DNA of 38,696 nucleotides, from assembly GCA_021647765.1 (NCBI GenBank), contig JAKIUD010000030.1, positions 1 through 38,696 of the forward strand. Reading direction: 5' to 3'. The notes under the pieces were generated by a model. It did not search any database, was not told the DNA's origin, and worked only from the letters and a program-made list of their open reading frames with translations. This document shows positions 15,753-24,313 of this stretch, in pieces (positions within the stretch are counted from its first letter, which is position 1; each line of letters opens with the position of its first letter). Origin of the DNA: Desulfuromusa sp. (GTDB lineage: Bacteria > Desulfobacterota > Desulfuromonadia > Desulfuromonadales > Geopsychrobacteraceae). The translations under genes and the position numbers were made by a program.

Positions 15753-16706
15753 ATGAAACTGTTTCGTCGCCTTTTCCATCCACTCATCACCTTCATTGGC
15801 ATTCAGATTGTGTGGATTCTGTTACTGATCTTCTGGATCTACTGGTTTCTTGGTCGCCACCAGCAGTTGAAAGAGTTGGCGAACAAATACCAAGTGGAAT
15901 GGTTACCAGAAACAAGCGATTGGCTGATCCTGACTGAGGGGATTCTGCTGCTGGTAGCTATTTTGATTGGTGTCTATGTCATCTTCCTCTACTGGCGACG
16001 ACAGGCCTCCTTAAACCGAGCCCAAAGACATTTTGTTAACCAGGTCACTCACGAGTTAAAATCCCCCTTGGCATCAATTCAGCTTCATCTGGAAACGATT
16101 CAGATGCGCCAGCCAAATCAGGAACAGTTGCAGCAATTTGTCAAACGAATGCAGGGAGACAGTGAACGGTTAAATGGGCTGATTAGTAATCTTCTAACCG
16201 CCGGAAAAATTGAACATCGCGGAGCCAGACTTAATCTACAGCAGGGAAACCTGTCGCTGATGATTGAGTCTTACCTGCTAGGTGAGAAGGAAAAATTTCC
16301 TGCAAATGGGATCTTACGTTGGGAAATTGAACCTGGGTTATCTGCCAGATTTGAAACAGAGGCACTTGAAACAGTGTTGAGAAATCTTCTGGAAAATGCA
16401 ACGCTCTATACCGATAGTCCGCCAATCGTTTCAGTGCAACTGACCCGGAATGGTGAGATGGCACACTTGCGCTTTACCGATCGGGGGCATGGCATCCCAG
16501 GTAAATATCAGAAAAAAGTGTTTCGGATTTTTTATCGAATTCGTCATACGGGGAAATCAATTCGTGGCAGCGGTCTCGGCTTATTCATTGTCCGAAATGT
16601 TATTCGTCTCCATGGTGGCAAGGTCTGGATTGAGAGTCCGGGAAGTGGCAAAGGAACAACCTTTCACCTGATGATCCCCCTCGCGGAAGGACAACTTGAT
16701 GAATAA
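15753..16706 (+). CDS. Membrane sensor histidine kinase
   Basis: A 317-residue HisKA-type kinase. Two membrane segments (about 11-33 and 60-80) flank a very short extracytoplasmic loop of some 25 residues, so it probably senses through the membrane or a partner. The H-box is VTHELKSPLASI with His100; the ATPase domain shows NLLENATLY (N box), DRGHGIP (G1) and GSGLGLFI (G2). No HAMP or PAS domain is visible. The gene overlaps the response regulator by eight bases, so they form a pair. The start has only a weak ribosome site. The signal and regulon are not evident. Confidence 0.92.
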   Translation: MKLFRRLFHPLITFIGIQIVWILLLIFWIYWFLGRHQQLKELANKYQVEWLPETSDWLILTEGILLLVAILIGVYVIFLYWRRQASLNRAQRHFVNQVTHELKSPLASIQLHLETIQMRQPNQEQLQQFVKRMQGDSERLNGLISNLLTAGKIEHRGARLNLQQGNLSLMIESYLLGEKEKFPANGILRWEIEPGLSARFETEALETVLRNLLENATLYTDSPPIVSVQLTRNGEMAHLRFTDRGHGIPGKYQKKVFRIFYRIRHTGKSIRGSGLGLFIVRNVIRLHGGKVWIESPGSGKGTTFHLMIPLAEGQLDE

Positions 16707-17406
16707 AAGCAACATAGCACTATTACTTGTCGAAGATGAGCCACATATTGCCCAGGGACTGGTTTTTAATCTGGAAGAAGAAGGTTACCAGGTCACCCAC
16801 GTTGAAAGTGGGGAACAAGCATTGGAGCTCCTGGCAAAAAAACCATATGCCCTGCTTATTCTTGATCTGTCATTACCTGGCATTGATGGACTTGAGGTCT
16901 GCAACCTCCTGCGAGAACAAGAAGATCAGATCCCAATCCTTATGTTGACTGCCCGGGGCTCAGAGCAGGATCGAATCACCGGGCTCAGCAAAGGAGCTGA
17001 TGATTATCTGGCTAAACCATTTAACCTCAAAGAATTTCTGTTACGAGTTGCAGGCTTACTCCGGCGAACTCATTGGCAAACTGCCCAGCTCGAGAATAAA
17101 CACTACCAATTCGGGGTTAACCGGATTGATCTGGAAACACATCAAGCGACGACAGCGACCGGAACCATTCAGTTGACTGAACTGGAAATGAAAATATTGC
17201 TACTTTTTTTTGACCAGGAAGGGAAAATCTTGTCCCGGGAGAAACTCCTTAAACAGGTCTGGGGCATGGCACCAGAAACAGAAACCCGCACACTTGATAA
17301 CTTTATTGTCCGTTTACGCAAATATTTTGAGATCGATCCAACCAAGCCGGATTATTTCCGCACCGTTCGAGGCCGGGGGTATCGTTTCGTTCAGAATCCC
17401 GAATAA
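16699..17406 (+). CDS. OmpR/PhoB-family response regulator
   Basis: Partner of the kinase just upstream. The receiver domain (about 1-120) has acidic pocket residues E12/D13, phosphoacceptor Asp56 (LLILDLSLPG) and Lys106 (YLAKPF). The C-terminal winged-helix domain ends in the typical RTVRGRGYRFVQNPE. The ATG at 16699 is chosen over a TTG at 16696; it overlaps the kinase stop and has GAAGG about eight bases upstream, giving 235 residues. It converges with the T2SS operon; a weak hairpin (about 17415-17435) lies between. Confidence 0.94.
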   Translation: MNKSNIALLLVEDEPHIAQGLVFNLEEEGYQVTHVESGEQALELLAKKPYALLILDLSLPGIDGLEVCNLLREQEDQIPILMLTARGSEQDRITGLSKGADDYLAKPFNLKEFLLRVAGLLRRTHWQTAQLENKHYQFGVNRIDLETHQATTATGTIQLTELEMKILLLFFDQEGKILSREKLLKQVWGMAPETETRTLDNFIVRLRKYFEIDPTKPDYFRTVRGRGYRFVQNPE

Positions 17407-17471
17407 TCAAAAATTATCCCTTTTCCCTCAAGGAGAAGAGAACAAAAATAGCCGCAGTTAAATCTAAGTAG

Positions 17472-18347
17472 TCAGCGGATAACTGGCTTAGCTAAAGTTC
17501 CGCCGATCCGCAACAAATAACTGCCATCTGCTGTTGGTCGAACTCCAGTAATTTTCAACAAACTCCCCAGGCTGTCGGGTGTTGACGCAGTAGGATGCAA
17601 GCGAACATTCAGATTCAACCGCGTCTGCTCTGGGGTATCGCCAACCAGAATATTTCCTCCACCACTTAATTCTATGGCGCCACCGGTCAAAACAACTTTC
17701 TCCAGGCTAAAACGGCGCTGATCAAATTTACCCGCAAGGCGCAATACCCCGACAGAAAAATTAGCGGGTAAACCAATTTTTTCCAAGCCGAGAATCTGAG
17801 TAGCATTTAAACGAAAGGTAAAATTACCGTGTCCGGTCATATTTTCTGAAAGGTTTTCACCGTCCAGAAGCCCGGTTAGTTGCCCACTGACTCGATAAGG
17901 CATATCCAACTCTTGCAATGATGCCACAGCAATATTCTTAAATTGAAAAGTTACCTGTCCACTTTGCCCGGCACTAATATCAAGCTCTCCACCTGCCAGA
18001 TTAGTCGTTATTTTAACTCCCCGTTCAGCGCTGAAAAGACGGCTCCACAGTGGGGTCACCTCCAATTCAGTCAGCTCTAAATCAGTCATACCAGGCACAG
18101 GAGGATAAATTAACAGATCCAGCTTTAATCCCACGGGAAAAAGCATAGTTGCATTTTGACCCCGCATCTGCAAACCAGTTTGTTGAGAAACTTCGTAAAT
18201 CAGTCGACGTTGCAATACATCAGCAGGGAAAAACATCCAAAAAGAGAAAAATGCACTGATGACAAAGAGGAGGAAACAAAACAAAAACAGCCTGCGGTTT
18301 CCAGCTAATCTCTGCCAGCCAAAAAATGAGTGGAGCATACGACTCAT
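17472..18347 (-). CDS. gspN: Type II secretion protein GspN
   Basis: Last gene of the T2SS operon (291 residues). One N-terminal membrane segment (about 19-38) is followed by a periplasmic region. GspN is an accessory component found in only part of T2SS systems, including those of Deltaproteobacteria-type bacteria. The body has weakly repetitive beta-rich segments (for example QSGQVTFQFKNI and GAIELSGGGNILV) as in AsmA/GspN proteins. The start overlaps the gspM stop as ATGA, supporting both the start and the assignment. The assignment rests on position and fold pattern more than on a sharp motif. Confidence 0.8.
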   Translation of the reverse strand: MSRMLHSFFGWQRLAGNRRLFLFCFLLFVISAFFSFWMFFPADVLQRRLIYEVSQQTGLQMRGQNATMLFPVGLKLDLLIYPPVPGMTDLELTELEVTPLWSRLFSAERGVKITTNLAGGELDISAGQSGQVTFQFKNIAVASLQELDMPYRVSGQLTGLLDGENLSENMTGHGNFTFRLNATQILGLEKIGLPANFSVGVLRLAGKFDQRRFSLEKVVLTGGAIELSGGGNILVGDTPEQTRLNLNVRLHPTASTPDSLGSLLKITGVRPTADGSYLLRIGGTLAKPVIR

Positions 18348-18862
18348 AGTCTCTCCAGAGACATCAAGATCATATTGACATCCAGAAGTGAACGATCATC
18401 AAAACGCGGCTTGACTCGCATCGATTTTACCTGAACCCCCCCGCTACGGTATTCGACAGCATATAGCAATTTAACCAATTGTGATAAAGATATCTTTTCC
18501 AGGCGGATCTCAACAAGTTGTTGGCGAAACTTCCCTTGGGTTGTTGCTGGTTGTGGGCGCATAGAAAGTAATTGCTCACGAATACCCGTCTGCTCAGTAA
18601 AGTTTTCAACCTGAGAGAAAAGTGGTCGATTATCCTTTTTACGCGTTTCAACGGCTACAAGCTGCTGCCGCAACTGGATAATTTGGTCTCTTATTTTTTC
18701 TACTCTCTCCAGGCTGTGCCGATGGGCAGCAATCCTACGATCAAGATTATTCATTGTCTCAAAATAAGGATTGAGTAAAACAAACCAGACAAATAGCACC
18801 ACCAAGGCAGTCAGACCGACACCTACAACTGTTTTTTCCCGTGAGTTGAGACGATTAATCAT
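18344..18862 (-). CDS. gspM: Type II secretion protein GspM
   Basis: Inner-membrane platform protein (172 residues), partner of GspL. A short cytoplasmic tail (INRLNSREK) is followed by one membrane segment (about 12-30, VGLTALVVLFVWFVLL), a coiled-coil-like helix (about 35-75) and a small C-terminal alpha/beta domain. Size and order fit GspM/PilO-like proteins. It overlaps gspL and gspN by ATGA junctions. Confidence 0.87.
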   Translation of the reverse strand: MINRLNSREKTVVGVGLTALVVLFVWFVLLNPYFETMNNLDRRIAAHRHSLERVEKIRDQIIQLRQQLVAVETRKKDNRPLFSQVENFTEQTGIREQLLSMRPQPATTQGKFRQQLVEIRLEKISLSQLVKLLYAVEYRSGGVQVKSMRVKPRFDDRSLLDVNMILMSLERL

Positions 18863-20250
18863 TGCTCTTCTCCCCCGTGAAATTTAAGTTGTAGTTCAAA
18901 ATCGACCTGGCTGTTATCAGTTGCCAATTTGGCATTAACAATTTCAACATGATTGAAGAGATGATTAGCTTTCAGTTGTTCCGCTATCCGATTGACCGAC
19001 TCAAAAGAATCTGCATTTCCAGATAAACGAACCTCATTACTATTATAGTTATATTCATTGAGATCAACCCGCAGATTCTGATCAATACTCGAGGATAAAC
19101 CCTGCAAGACGGTTGCGGCACCCTGATTACCAAGACCAAAAAATTGCACCTGTTTTTGCAGGTCATTCAGCTGACCTTCCAATTGCAACGGCACATCAAC
19201 AAGTGTCGAATTGGCAGGCATAACCTGGTGGAAAACCTCAGATATCTGCTGCTTTAGACGCTGTTCCTCACGAGTTTTCTGCAAATAGCTGAGATGCATT
19301 GTCAAGGCTCCACCAGCAATAATCAGAAGAGACAGAAGCCCAACAGCAACAAGCTTGGTGCGAAAAATCTCCAGTTGCCCTCGTGCAGAAAATTCCCCCT
19401 GGCGAAAATTCATCTGAGTCATTTTTTTAGCTTCGCGCATTTCAGATAAGGCCAGAAGTGCTGCCGGCGCCATTTCATAAGGGATATCTGTCCCCAATAT
19501 ATCTTCAGCTGGAGCTAAAATTGTTCGATCGGTTTTATAAAGGGTAATCAGCAGCTGTTCAGTCACTCCCGCCCCAATAACCCAAAGAGGCAAGCCCTCA
19601 TGGCCAATAGCATTTTCCAGCTGACTGACCTGATTGGCAATAAAATCAAAAACCTCTTCTTCGTCAAGTTCGCTGGTGCCAGGCAACAATCGGTAGTCCC
19701 AGATCACACCATCATAAACCAGCGCGACAACAACCTCGAGACGTCGGCAATATAATAAGATTCCATCCTGTTGGCCTAAAGCCGGTAAAAGGGCAAAGGG
19801 AAAAAGATCAATACGCCGGGGATTTTGTTCTGGATTCGGGAAATGAGTCAGAAGTTCATCAACCTCCCGTTTATTAACGACAACAGCATCTACTTCATAA
19901 TCATCTTCACGTGCCTGCGGCGGCAAAAAGGAAACAAGATGTTCTTCAAGTGAAATCGGCAGTTGTGCGTTCAACTCCAACGGCAGAGCCGCTTCTATTT
20001 TACTTCTTTCACGAAATGGAAAACGCAGGCGGCGAAACAGACCAACCCGACAAGGGAGTGCCGTAATGAGACGGTCACCCAAGGTGATTTTTCCACCCAA
20101 CATCTCAGTGATCATCTCGGCTGCGGCCTCAGGGGTCTCATAGCTGCGGTTATCCAGCTCGACATCAATTTTACCCCCTGGAGCTGCTGTCAAAATGGCA
20201 ACTCTGATGTCTGTCCCTTCCAGATCGATACCGATAAAACGTTTAGACAT
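18859..20250 (-). CDS. gspL: Type II secretion protein GspL
   Basis: Inner-membrane platform protein (463 residues) linking the GspE ATPase to the membrane. The cytoplasmic actin-like domain begins IGIDLEGTDIRVAIL; one membrane segment is at about 310-328 (LVAVGLLSLLIIAGGALTM); the periplasmic part has a coiled coil and a ferredoxin-like domain with SSIDQNLRVDLNEYNY. A four-base gap follows gspK, with AAGGTGGAA as ribosome site in the gspK end. The gene overlaps gspM by ATGA. Confidence 0.92.
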   Translation of the reverse strand: MSKRFIGIDLEGTDIRVAILTAAPGGKIDVELDNRSYETPEAAAEMITEMLGGKITLGDRLITALPCRVGLFRRLRFPFRERSKIEAALPLELNAQLPISLEEHLVSFLPPQAREDDYEVDAVVVNKREVDELLTHFPNPEQNPRRIDLFPFALLPALGQQDGILLYCRRLEVVVALVYDGVIWDYRLLPGTSELDEEEVFDFIANQVSQLENAIGHEGLPLWVIGAGVTEQLLITLYKTDRTILAPAEDILGTDIPYEMAPAALLALSEMREAKKMTQMNFRQGEFSARGQLEIFRTKLVAVGLLSLLIIAGGALTMHLSYLQKTREEQRLKQQISEVFHQVMPANSTLVDVPLQLEGQLNDLQKQVQFFGLGNQGAATVLQGLSSSIDQNLRVDLNEYNYNSNEVRLSGNADSFESVNRIAEQLKANHLFNHVEIVNAKLATDNSQVDFELQLKFHGGEEQ

Positions 20251-20254
20251 GGTA

Positions 20255-21202
20255 TTATTCCACCTTGAAACCTAGAAGCTTATTACCTTGTTTGCTGACA
20301 ATTGCTTGAGCCTGACGGGTTCCCTGATTGATCCGCCCCCGACTGAAAACTTGATAGATCAATCCTTTGACCCCAACCGAACCTTGTACCCAGGCAGCAG
20401 ACCAGCGCTCTCCTATCCCCTCGGCCAAAGAGAGGTCCTGCAATGTTCGATAGGGTGATTGCTGTCGATAACTTACGAGAGCATCAATATCCGCTTGATC
20501 AAAAATAATTTCTACATTCCCCTCTGCAGCAGAAAATTGCCAGGCGTAAAGAACTTCTGCCGGAGCAGTGTTAAGATTAATCTTATTTTCACCAACGACT
20601 CTTATGTAAGGTTTTAAACTTTCAAAGCGTTGTAGATTGAATCCTTTTATCAGCCTCAGTTCCCCCAAAACAGCCAATTTCCGTCCTCGCCTTTGATAGG
20701 GAGGCTGTAAGGCAGAATAATAACCATCATCAGGGGTTACCTTGGTTTTATCTCCGTTATACCAATAAACCAGAGAATCAGCCAACTCCAGTGCCTGTAA
20801 CCGATCCAATTGTAAAACGTCTTCACAAAGGGCAACAAACCGATGATAACCCGGCAAACGGTTGCCCCGGTTATCAGCAATATAATTAATGTTCAACCGC
20901 CCCGTCAGGTCAGAAATGATAATACTGACATCACCATCTCCAGCGGGGATATTGACCAGAGGATTCCCCCAGAATTCTGATGGGTGGTCAAAATCATTCT
21001 TATCTTCCTGAAGAATTGTTCGAGCCGCCTCTATTCCCCCCCGAGCCAGATAGTAAGCCTTGGTTCGATCACGAAAGGTCTCGGTTGCCCGTAAATCAAC
21101 CAGGGTTGAAAAAGAAAATTCAATCAACAAGGCACTGAGTAAAGCGACTATCAGCAAAACCAACAGCAGAGCCATCCCATTTTGCGTGCGCAGACAACTC
21201 AT
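20255..21202 (-). CDS. gspK: Minor pseudopilin GspK
   Basis: Large minor pseudopilin (315 residues) at the tip of the T2SS pseudopilus. The leader ends NG and is followed by MALLLVLLIVALLSALL; the Glu at position +5 found in other pseudopilins is absent, as is typical for GspK. The large globular domain contains ARGGIEAARTIL and NLNTAPAEVLYAW, a helix-hairpin-helix-like motif seen in GspK. Start overlaps the gspJ stop as ATGA. Confidence 0.94.
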   Translation of the reverse strand: MSCLRTQNGMALLLVLLIVALLSALLIEFSFSTLVDLRATETFRDRTKAYYLARGGIEAARTILQEDKNDFDHPSEFWGNPLVNIPAGDGDVSIIISDLTGRLNINYIADNRGNRLPGYHRFVALCEDVLQLDRLQALELADSLVYWYNGDKTKVTPDDGYYSALQPPYQRRGRKLAVLGELRLIKGFNLQRFESLKPYIRVVGENKINLNTAPAEVLYAWQFSAAEGNVEIIFDQADIDALVSYRQQSPYRTLQDLSLAEGIGERWSAAWVQGSVGVKGLIYQVFSRGRINQGTRQAQAIVSKQGNKLLGFKVE

Positions 21203-21789
21203 CCAGACACCTCGAGCAGGACAAAACTGCTGCGAAATGGAATAAACCGACCATCAATTTCCAGCTCCAGAGTAATCTCAACCAGCCGGGGTGGCGTTCT
21301 TCCCGACCAGCTATCCTGCCAGAGACCCTGACTAAAATAGCGTACCTGAAAAGTTTTTAAACCAGGAATAAAAAGGAGCGGCGCGGATGGAGCCAGACCC
21401 GCCAGTAAAACCTGCTCACTGCGTAACAGATCAGCTCCCTCTTCTTGCTGGCGTATTTCATAGCGAACCCGTGAAATTCCTCCATACTGCAGCATGCCCG
21501 GAGAAACCAACTCAGTGTTAAACTCGAGAAAGATTCCTCCATCAAGAGTCGTCCCCGAAGTGAAAACAGCCTTTTCTCCCAGTGGGGCAGATCTTAAACT
21601 ACTCAACTCTCCACCAATCCGATCAAAAAAAATCCGTGCCTGGTGGTATAAATCCCCTTCTGCCTCCAAACGGTTTCTGGCTCGGCTCACTGAACTGAAA
21701 ACCCCATAAATACTGGTCAGAACCAGAGTACCAATTAAGATGACCAGCAAAACTTCGACCAGAGTAAACCCTCGGGAAGCTTTCCTCAT
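21199..21789 (-). CDS. gspJ: Minor pseudopilin GspJ
   Basis: Type IV pilin-like protein of 196 residues. The prepilin cleavage site is SRG/FTLVEVLLVIL with Glu at +5, followed by a hydrophobic helix and a beta-rich head. Length and position between gspI and gspK identify it as GspJ, a part of the tip complex. It overlaps both neighbours by ATGA junctions. Confidence 0.93.
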   Translation of the reverse strand: MRKASRGFTLVEVLLVILIGTLVLTSIYGVFSSVSRARNRLEAEGDLYHQARIFFDRIGGELSSLRSAPLGEKAVFTSGTTLDGGIFLEFNTELVSPGMLQYGGISRVRYEIRQQEEGADLLRSEQVLLAGLAPSAPLLFIPGLKTFQVRYFSQGLWQDSWSGRTPPRLVEITLELEIDGRFIPFRSSFVLLEVSG

Positions 21790-22178
21790 TCTGCCCCCTT
21801 CACCGGCAAAAAGGAAACCAGCTGAACCTGTTCATTCTTTGCTGCATCCCCCCAAAGAACTTGGATCGTGACCTGTTTCACCTGGCTGATCAAGGTATCC
21901 TGATAGCTGACCTGCCAACGAAAATCTGCAAACGGTTCAGCAAAAACATCCTCTTGTGGTTCCCAAGTCAAACCAGCCTTTCCAATATTCAGTTCCTGTT
22001 CACTCATCAGCTGTTGCGCTAGCAGAGTCGCTCTGGTGACTTTTCGGATTTTATCCTGAACCAGGATAGAACGGTTTGATAATCCCAATAAAGTCACCAG
22101 AGCAATGGCAACAATCGCCAGAGCAATCATCACTTCAAGTAAAGAAAAACCTTTATTGCACTGTCGCATACTCATCAT
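21786..22178 (-). CDS. gspI: Minor pseudopilin GspI
   Basis: Small pseudopilin (130 residues) with cleavage site NKG/FSLLEVMIALAIVAIAL and Glu at +5, part of the tip complex with GspJ and GspK. Three start codons (22178, 22175, 22169) are possible; none has a strong ribosome site, and the gene begins inside the end of gspH, so it is probably read by coupling. The shortest form would have a seven-residue leader. It ends in an ATGA overlap with gspJ. Confidence 0.92.
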   Translation of the reverse strand: MMSMRQCNKGFSLLEVMIALAIVAIALVTLLGLSNRSILVQDKIRKVTRATLLAQQLMSEQELNIGKAGLTWEPQEDVFAEPFADFRWQVSYQDTLISQVKQVTIQVLWGDAAKNEQVQLVSFLPVKGAE

Positions 22179-22671
22179 CGATCGTTATCGATCCAGTCAA
22201 TGGTGAAAATGCAAGCTGAATGTCACCGCCGCTCTCTTTCTGGAGCAAAAGACGCGTCGCTTCCATCCAGCCGAGGGGAAACAGCCGGACAGAAACCTGA
22301 CCAGTACGAAAAGTCCCTTTCCCTTCGATATCAATCTGTTTGATCTGTAGCGGCGCCAACATAACTTCCCGTCCAAATGGCTCTTTTTCTATTACTCCAG
22401 AGCGGGATCGCAGGCGAAAAGCCAACATACTATTACGGTTAAGATCAAACGTCAGCAGGTGTTCGTCCCGGGTCAGTGTCGCCTCATTATACAGTTGCTT
22501 AACCGTTCCAGCGATCCGCCGTACCATCAGTCGTTCATTGCCTTCACCCCGATTCGCCAGTAATGGCAAACTGACTAAACTGACCAGTGACAAAACCACA
22601 ATAACAACCATAAGCTCAATCAGAGTAAAACCTGAACGTTTAATCGAGGTTCCAATTGGCAACATCGGCAT
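22153..22671 (-). CDS. gspH: Minor pseudopilin GspH
   Basis: Pseudopilin of about 172 residues with cleavage site KRSG/FTLIELMVVIVVLSLVSLV and Glu at +5. The frame stays open to 22830, inside gspG, but a start there would put the cleavage site more than 60 residues in. ATG at 22671 or 22665 is preferred: GAGGGAG (complement of 22675-22681) is three and nine bases away respectively, so the second may be the one used. The gene overlaps the end of gspG by about 30 bases and the start of gspI by 26. Confidence 0.88.
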   Translation of the reverse strand: MPMLPIGTSIKRSGFTLIELMVVIVVLSLVSLVSLPLLANRGEGNERLMVRRIAGTVKQLYNEATLTRDEHLLTFDLNRNSMLAFRLRSRSGVIEKEPFGREVMLAPLQIKQIDIEGKGTFRTGQVSVRLFPLGWMEATRLLLQKESGGDIQLAFSPLTGSITIDDEYATVQ

Positions 22672-23077
22672 TTTCTCCCTCACCGCCAGTTTCACCATCA
22701 GGACCATAAGAAAAGAGATCAAAATCCCCATGCACCCCGGGAGAAAGATAAAGATAAGGTTGTCCCCACGGATCAAGAGGAATCTTCCTGATATATCCTC
22801 CGACCTTATAACGGCTGGGAATTCGCCCAACGGTCGGTTTGGTCACCAAAGCCTGTAAACCTTGCTCGGTTGAGGGGTAAAATCCATTCTCCAGTTTAAA
22901 GATTCCCAGTGCTTCCTCAAAACTACGAATCTGGGTCGCTGCTGAAGTACGTCGCGCTTTTTCCGGTTCATCCAATAAACGAGGGACAACTATTGCAGCC
23001 AGAATTCCAAGTATTACGACAACAACCATAATTTCTATCAGGGTAAAGCCGCGCTGATTTTGTTTTGATAAATCCAT
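22640..23077 (-). CDS. gspG: Major pseudopilin GspG
   Basis: Main subunit of the T2SS pseudopilus (145 residues). Cleavage site NQRG/FTLIEIMVVVVILGILAAIVVPRL with Glu at +5, then the conserved GFYPSTEQGLQALV and the calcium-binding C-terminal region (DPWGQPYLYLSPG, FDLFSYGPDG). AAGGAG precedes the ATG. A 24-base gap separates it from gspF, the largest gap in the operon, which fits separate strong initiation for this abundant subunit. Confidence 0.97.
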   Translation of the reverse strand: MDLSKQNQRGFTLIEIMVVVVILGILAAIVVPRLLDEPEKARRTSAATQIRSFEEALGIFKLENGFYPSTEQGLQALVTKPTVGRIPSRYKVGGYIRKIPLDPWGQPYLYLSPGVHGDFDLFSYGPDGETGGEGENADVANWNLD

Positions 23078-23101
23078 CCATTACTCCTTGGGCTTTGGAC
23101 T

Positions 23102-24310
23102 CTATCCCAGCCCTTGACTCGCCTGAAAAATCGGCAAAAGAATAGCCAACACAATAAAACCGACAATTGTTCCCATCAACAATATCATCAGAGGTTCCAG
23201 CAGAGCCATCATACTATTTAATCGCGTTTGAACCTGATGTTCGTATATCTCTGCCACTTTGAACAACATTCCCTCCAGTTCACCACTACGCTCACCAACA
23301 GCAACCATTTGCGCTAACATTGCGGGGAAGACTCGCGCATCAAAAAGAGGTTCCGACAAACCAGCCCCTTCGATAACCTTTTCTCGAACTCCTTCAAGCG
23401 CTTGCTGTAAATATGTATTACCAAGCAGGTTCTGGACAATTTCGAGGGCGGTCAATAATGGTACGCCGCTATGCAGCAGAGTCGCTATTGTTCTGGAAAA
23501 ACGGGCAGTTGCATTCTCTAAAGCTAACGACCCGAATAACGGAAAGCGGTACTTTCTTTGGTCTAACCAGAGCCGTCCTGCCGAAGTTAATGAAATACGG
23601 CGAATCAGCCAGAACAAGCCGATCCCCAGGATCACCAGAAGCCACCAGTAGCCAGCCAGAAAATGGCTGAAGGACATCAACAAGAGGGTGGGCAGAGGGA
23701 GAGCCTGCTCGAGGTCTTCCAGCATCCTGGTAATTTTCGGCACAACAAAAGTCATCAAAAATAGCAGCACTCCACTGCCGACCAGAAACATTAACAGCGG
23801 ATAGGTCAGCGCAGCTTTAAACTGAGAATTAAACCGGGCTTGCTCCTCTGTAAAATCAGCAAGTTGGTGCAGAACTTTATCCAGAGTTCCACTCGCCTCA
23901 CCAACCTGAACCATATTAGTATAGAGTGGTGGAAAAACATTTGGATGAGCCTGAAGAGCAGCATAAAGGGCACTTCCCTGTAAAATATCATCCCGTACCC
24001 GGGTCAGGACAGAACCGAGGGAGCCCTGTGTTTGCTGTTCTGCAACCATAACCAGTGCTTCATCAAGGGGCATTCCTGCAGCCAACATTGTTGCAAGTTG
24101 CCGGGTTGCAATGCCCAACTGTGCAGCACTGACACGCCGAAAGAGAGTACGCTGAGTTGCTCCGGCAGTATTCCCAGCTGCAGTCAGCCCAGTTGGAAAT
24201 AACCCTTGTCCCCGGAGTTTATGGCTAGCGGCTTTCTGACTCAGAGCTTCAACAACACCGCGTTGTTTTTTTCCGTGAGCATCAAAAGCACTGTATTCAT
24301 AAAGAGCCAC
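23102..24310 (-). CDS. gspF: Type II secretion inner-membrane protein GspF
   Basis: Polytopic platform protein of 402 residues with two GspF repeats. It begins ALYEYSAFDAHGKKQRGVVEA, as usual, and has three membrane segments (about 170-192, 218-238, 372-394). The first repeat has ATRQLATMLAAGMPLDEAL and the second FSRTIATLLHSGVPLLTAL. The start codon is GTG with GGAGG and AAGGGG upstream, three bases after the gspE stop. Confidence 0.96.
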   Translation of the reverse strand: MALYEYSAFDAHGKKQRGVVEALSQKAASHKLRGQGLFPTGLTAAGNTAGATQRTLFRRVSAAQLGIATRQLATMLAAGMPLDEALVMVAEQQTQGSLGSVLTRVRDDILQGSALYAALQAHPNVFPPLYTNMVQVGEASGTLDKVLHQLADFTEEQARFNSQFKAALTYPLLMFLVGSGVLLFLMTFVVPKITRMLEDLEQALPLPTLLLMSFSHFLAGYWWLLVILGIGLFWLIRRISLTSAGRLWLDQRKYRFPLFGSLALENATARFSRTIATLLHSGVPLLTALEIVQNLLGNTYLQQALEGVREKVIEGAGLSEPLFDARVFPAMLAQMVAVGERSGELEGMLFKVAEIYEHQVQTRLNSMMALLEPLMILLMGTIVGFIVLAILLPIFQASQGLG

Positions 24311-24313
24311 CCC

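Noticed and set aside
22672..22830. N-terminal extension of GspH inside gspG
   Set aside because: It would place the prepilin cleavage site more than 60 residues from the start.
22340..22858. 172-residue plus-strand frame in gspG/gspH
   Set aside because: It is antisense to two firm pseudopilin genes and has a low-complexity Arg/Ser/Ile composition typical of antisense frames.
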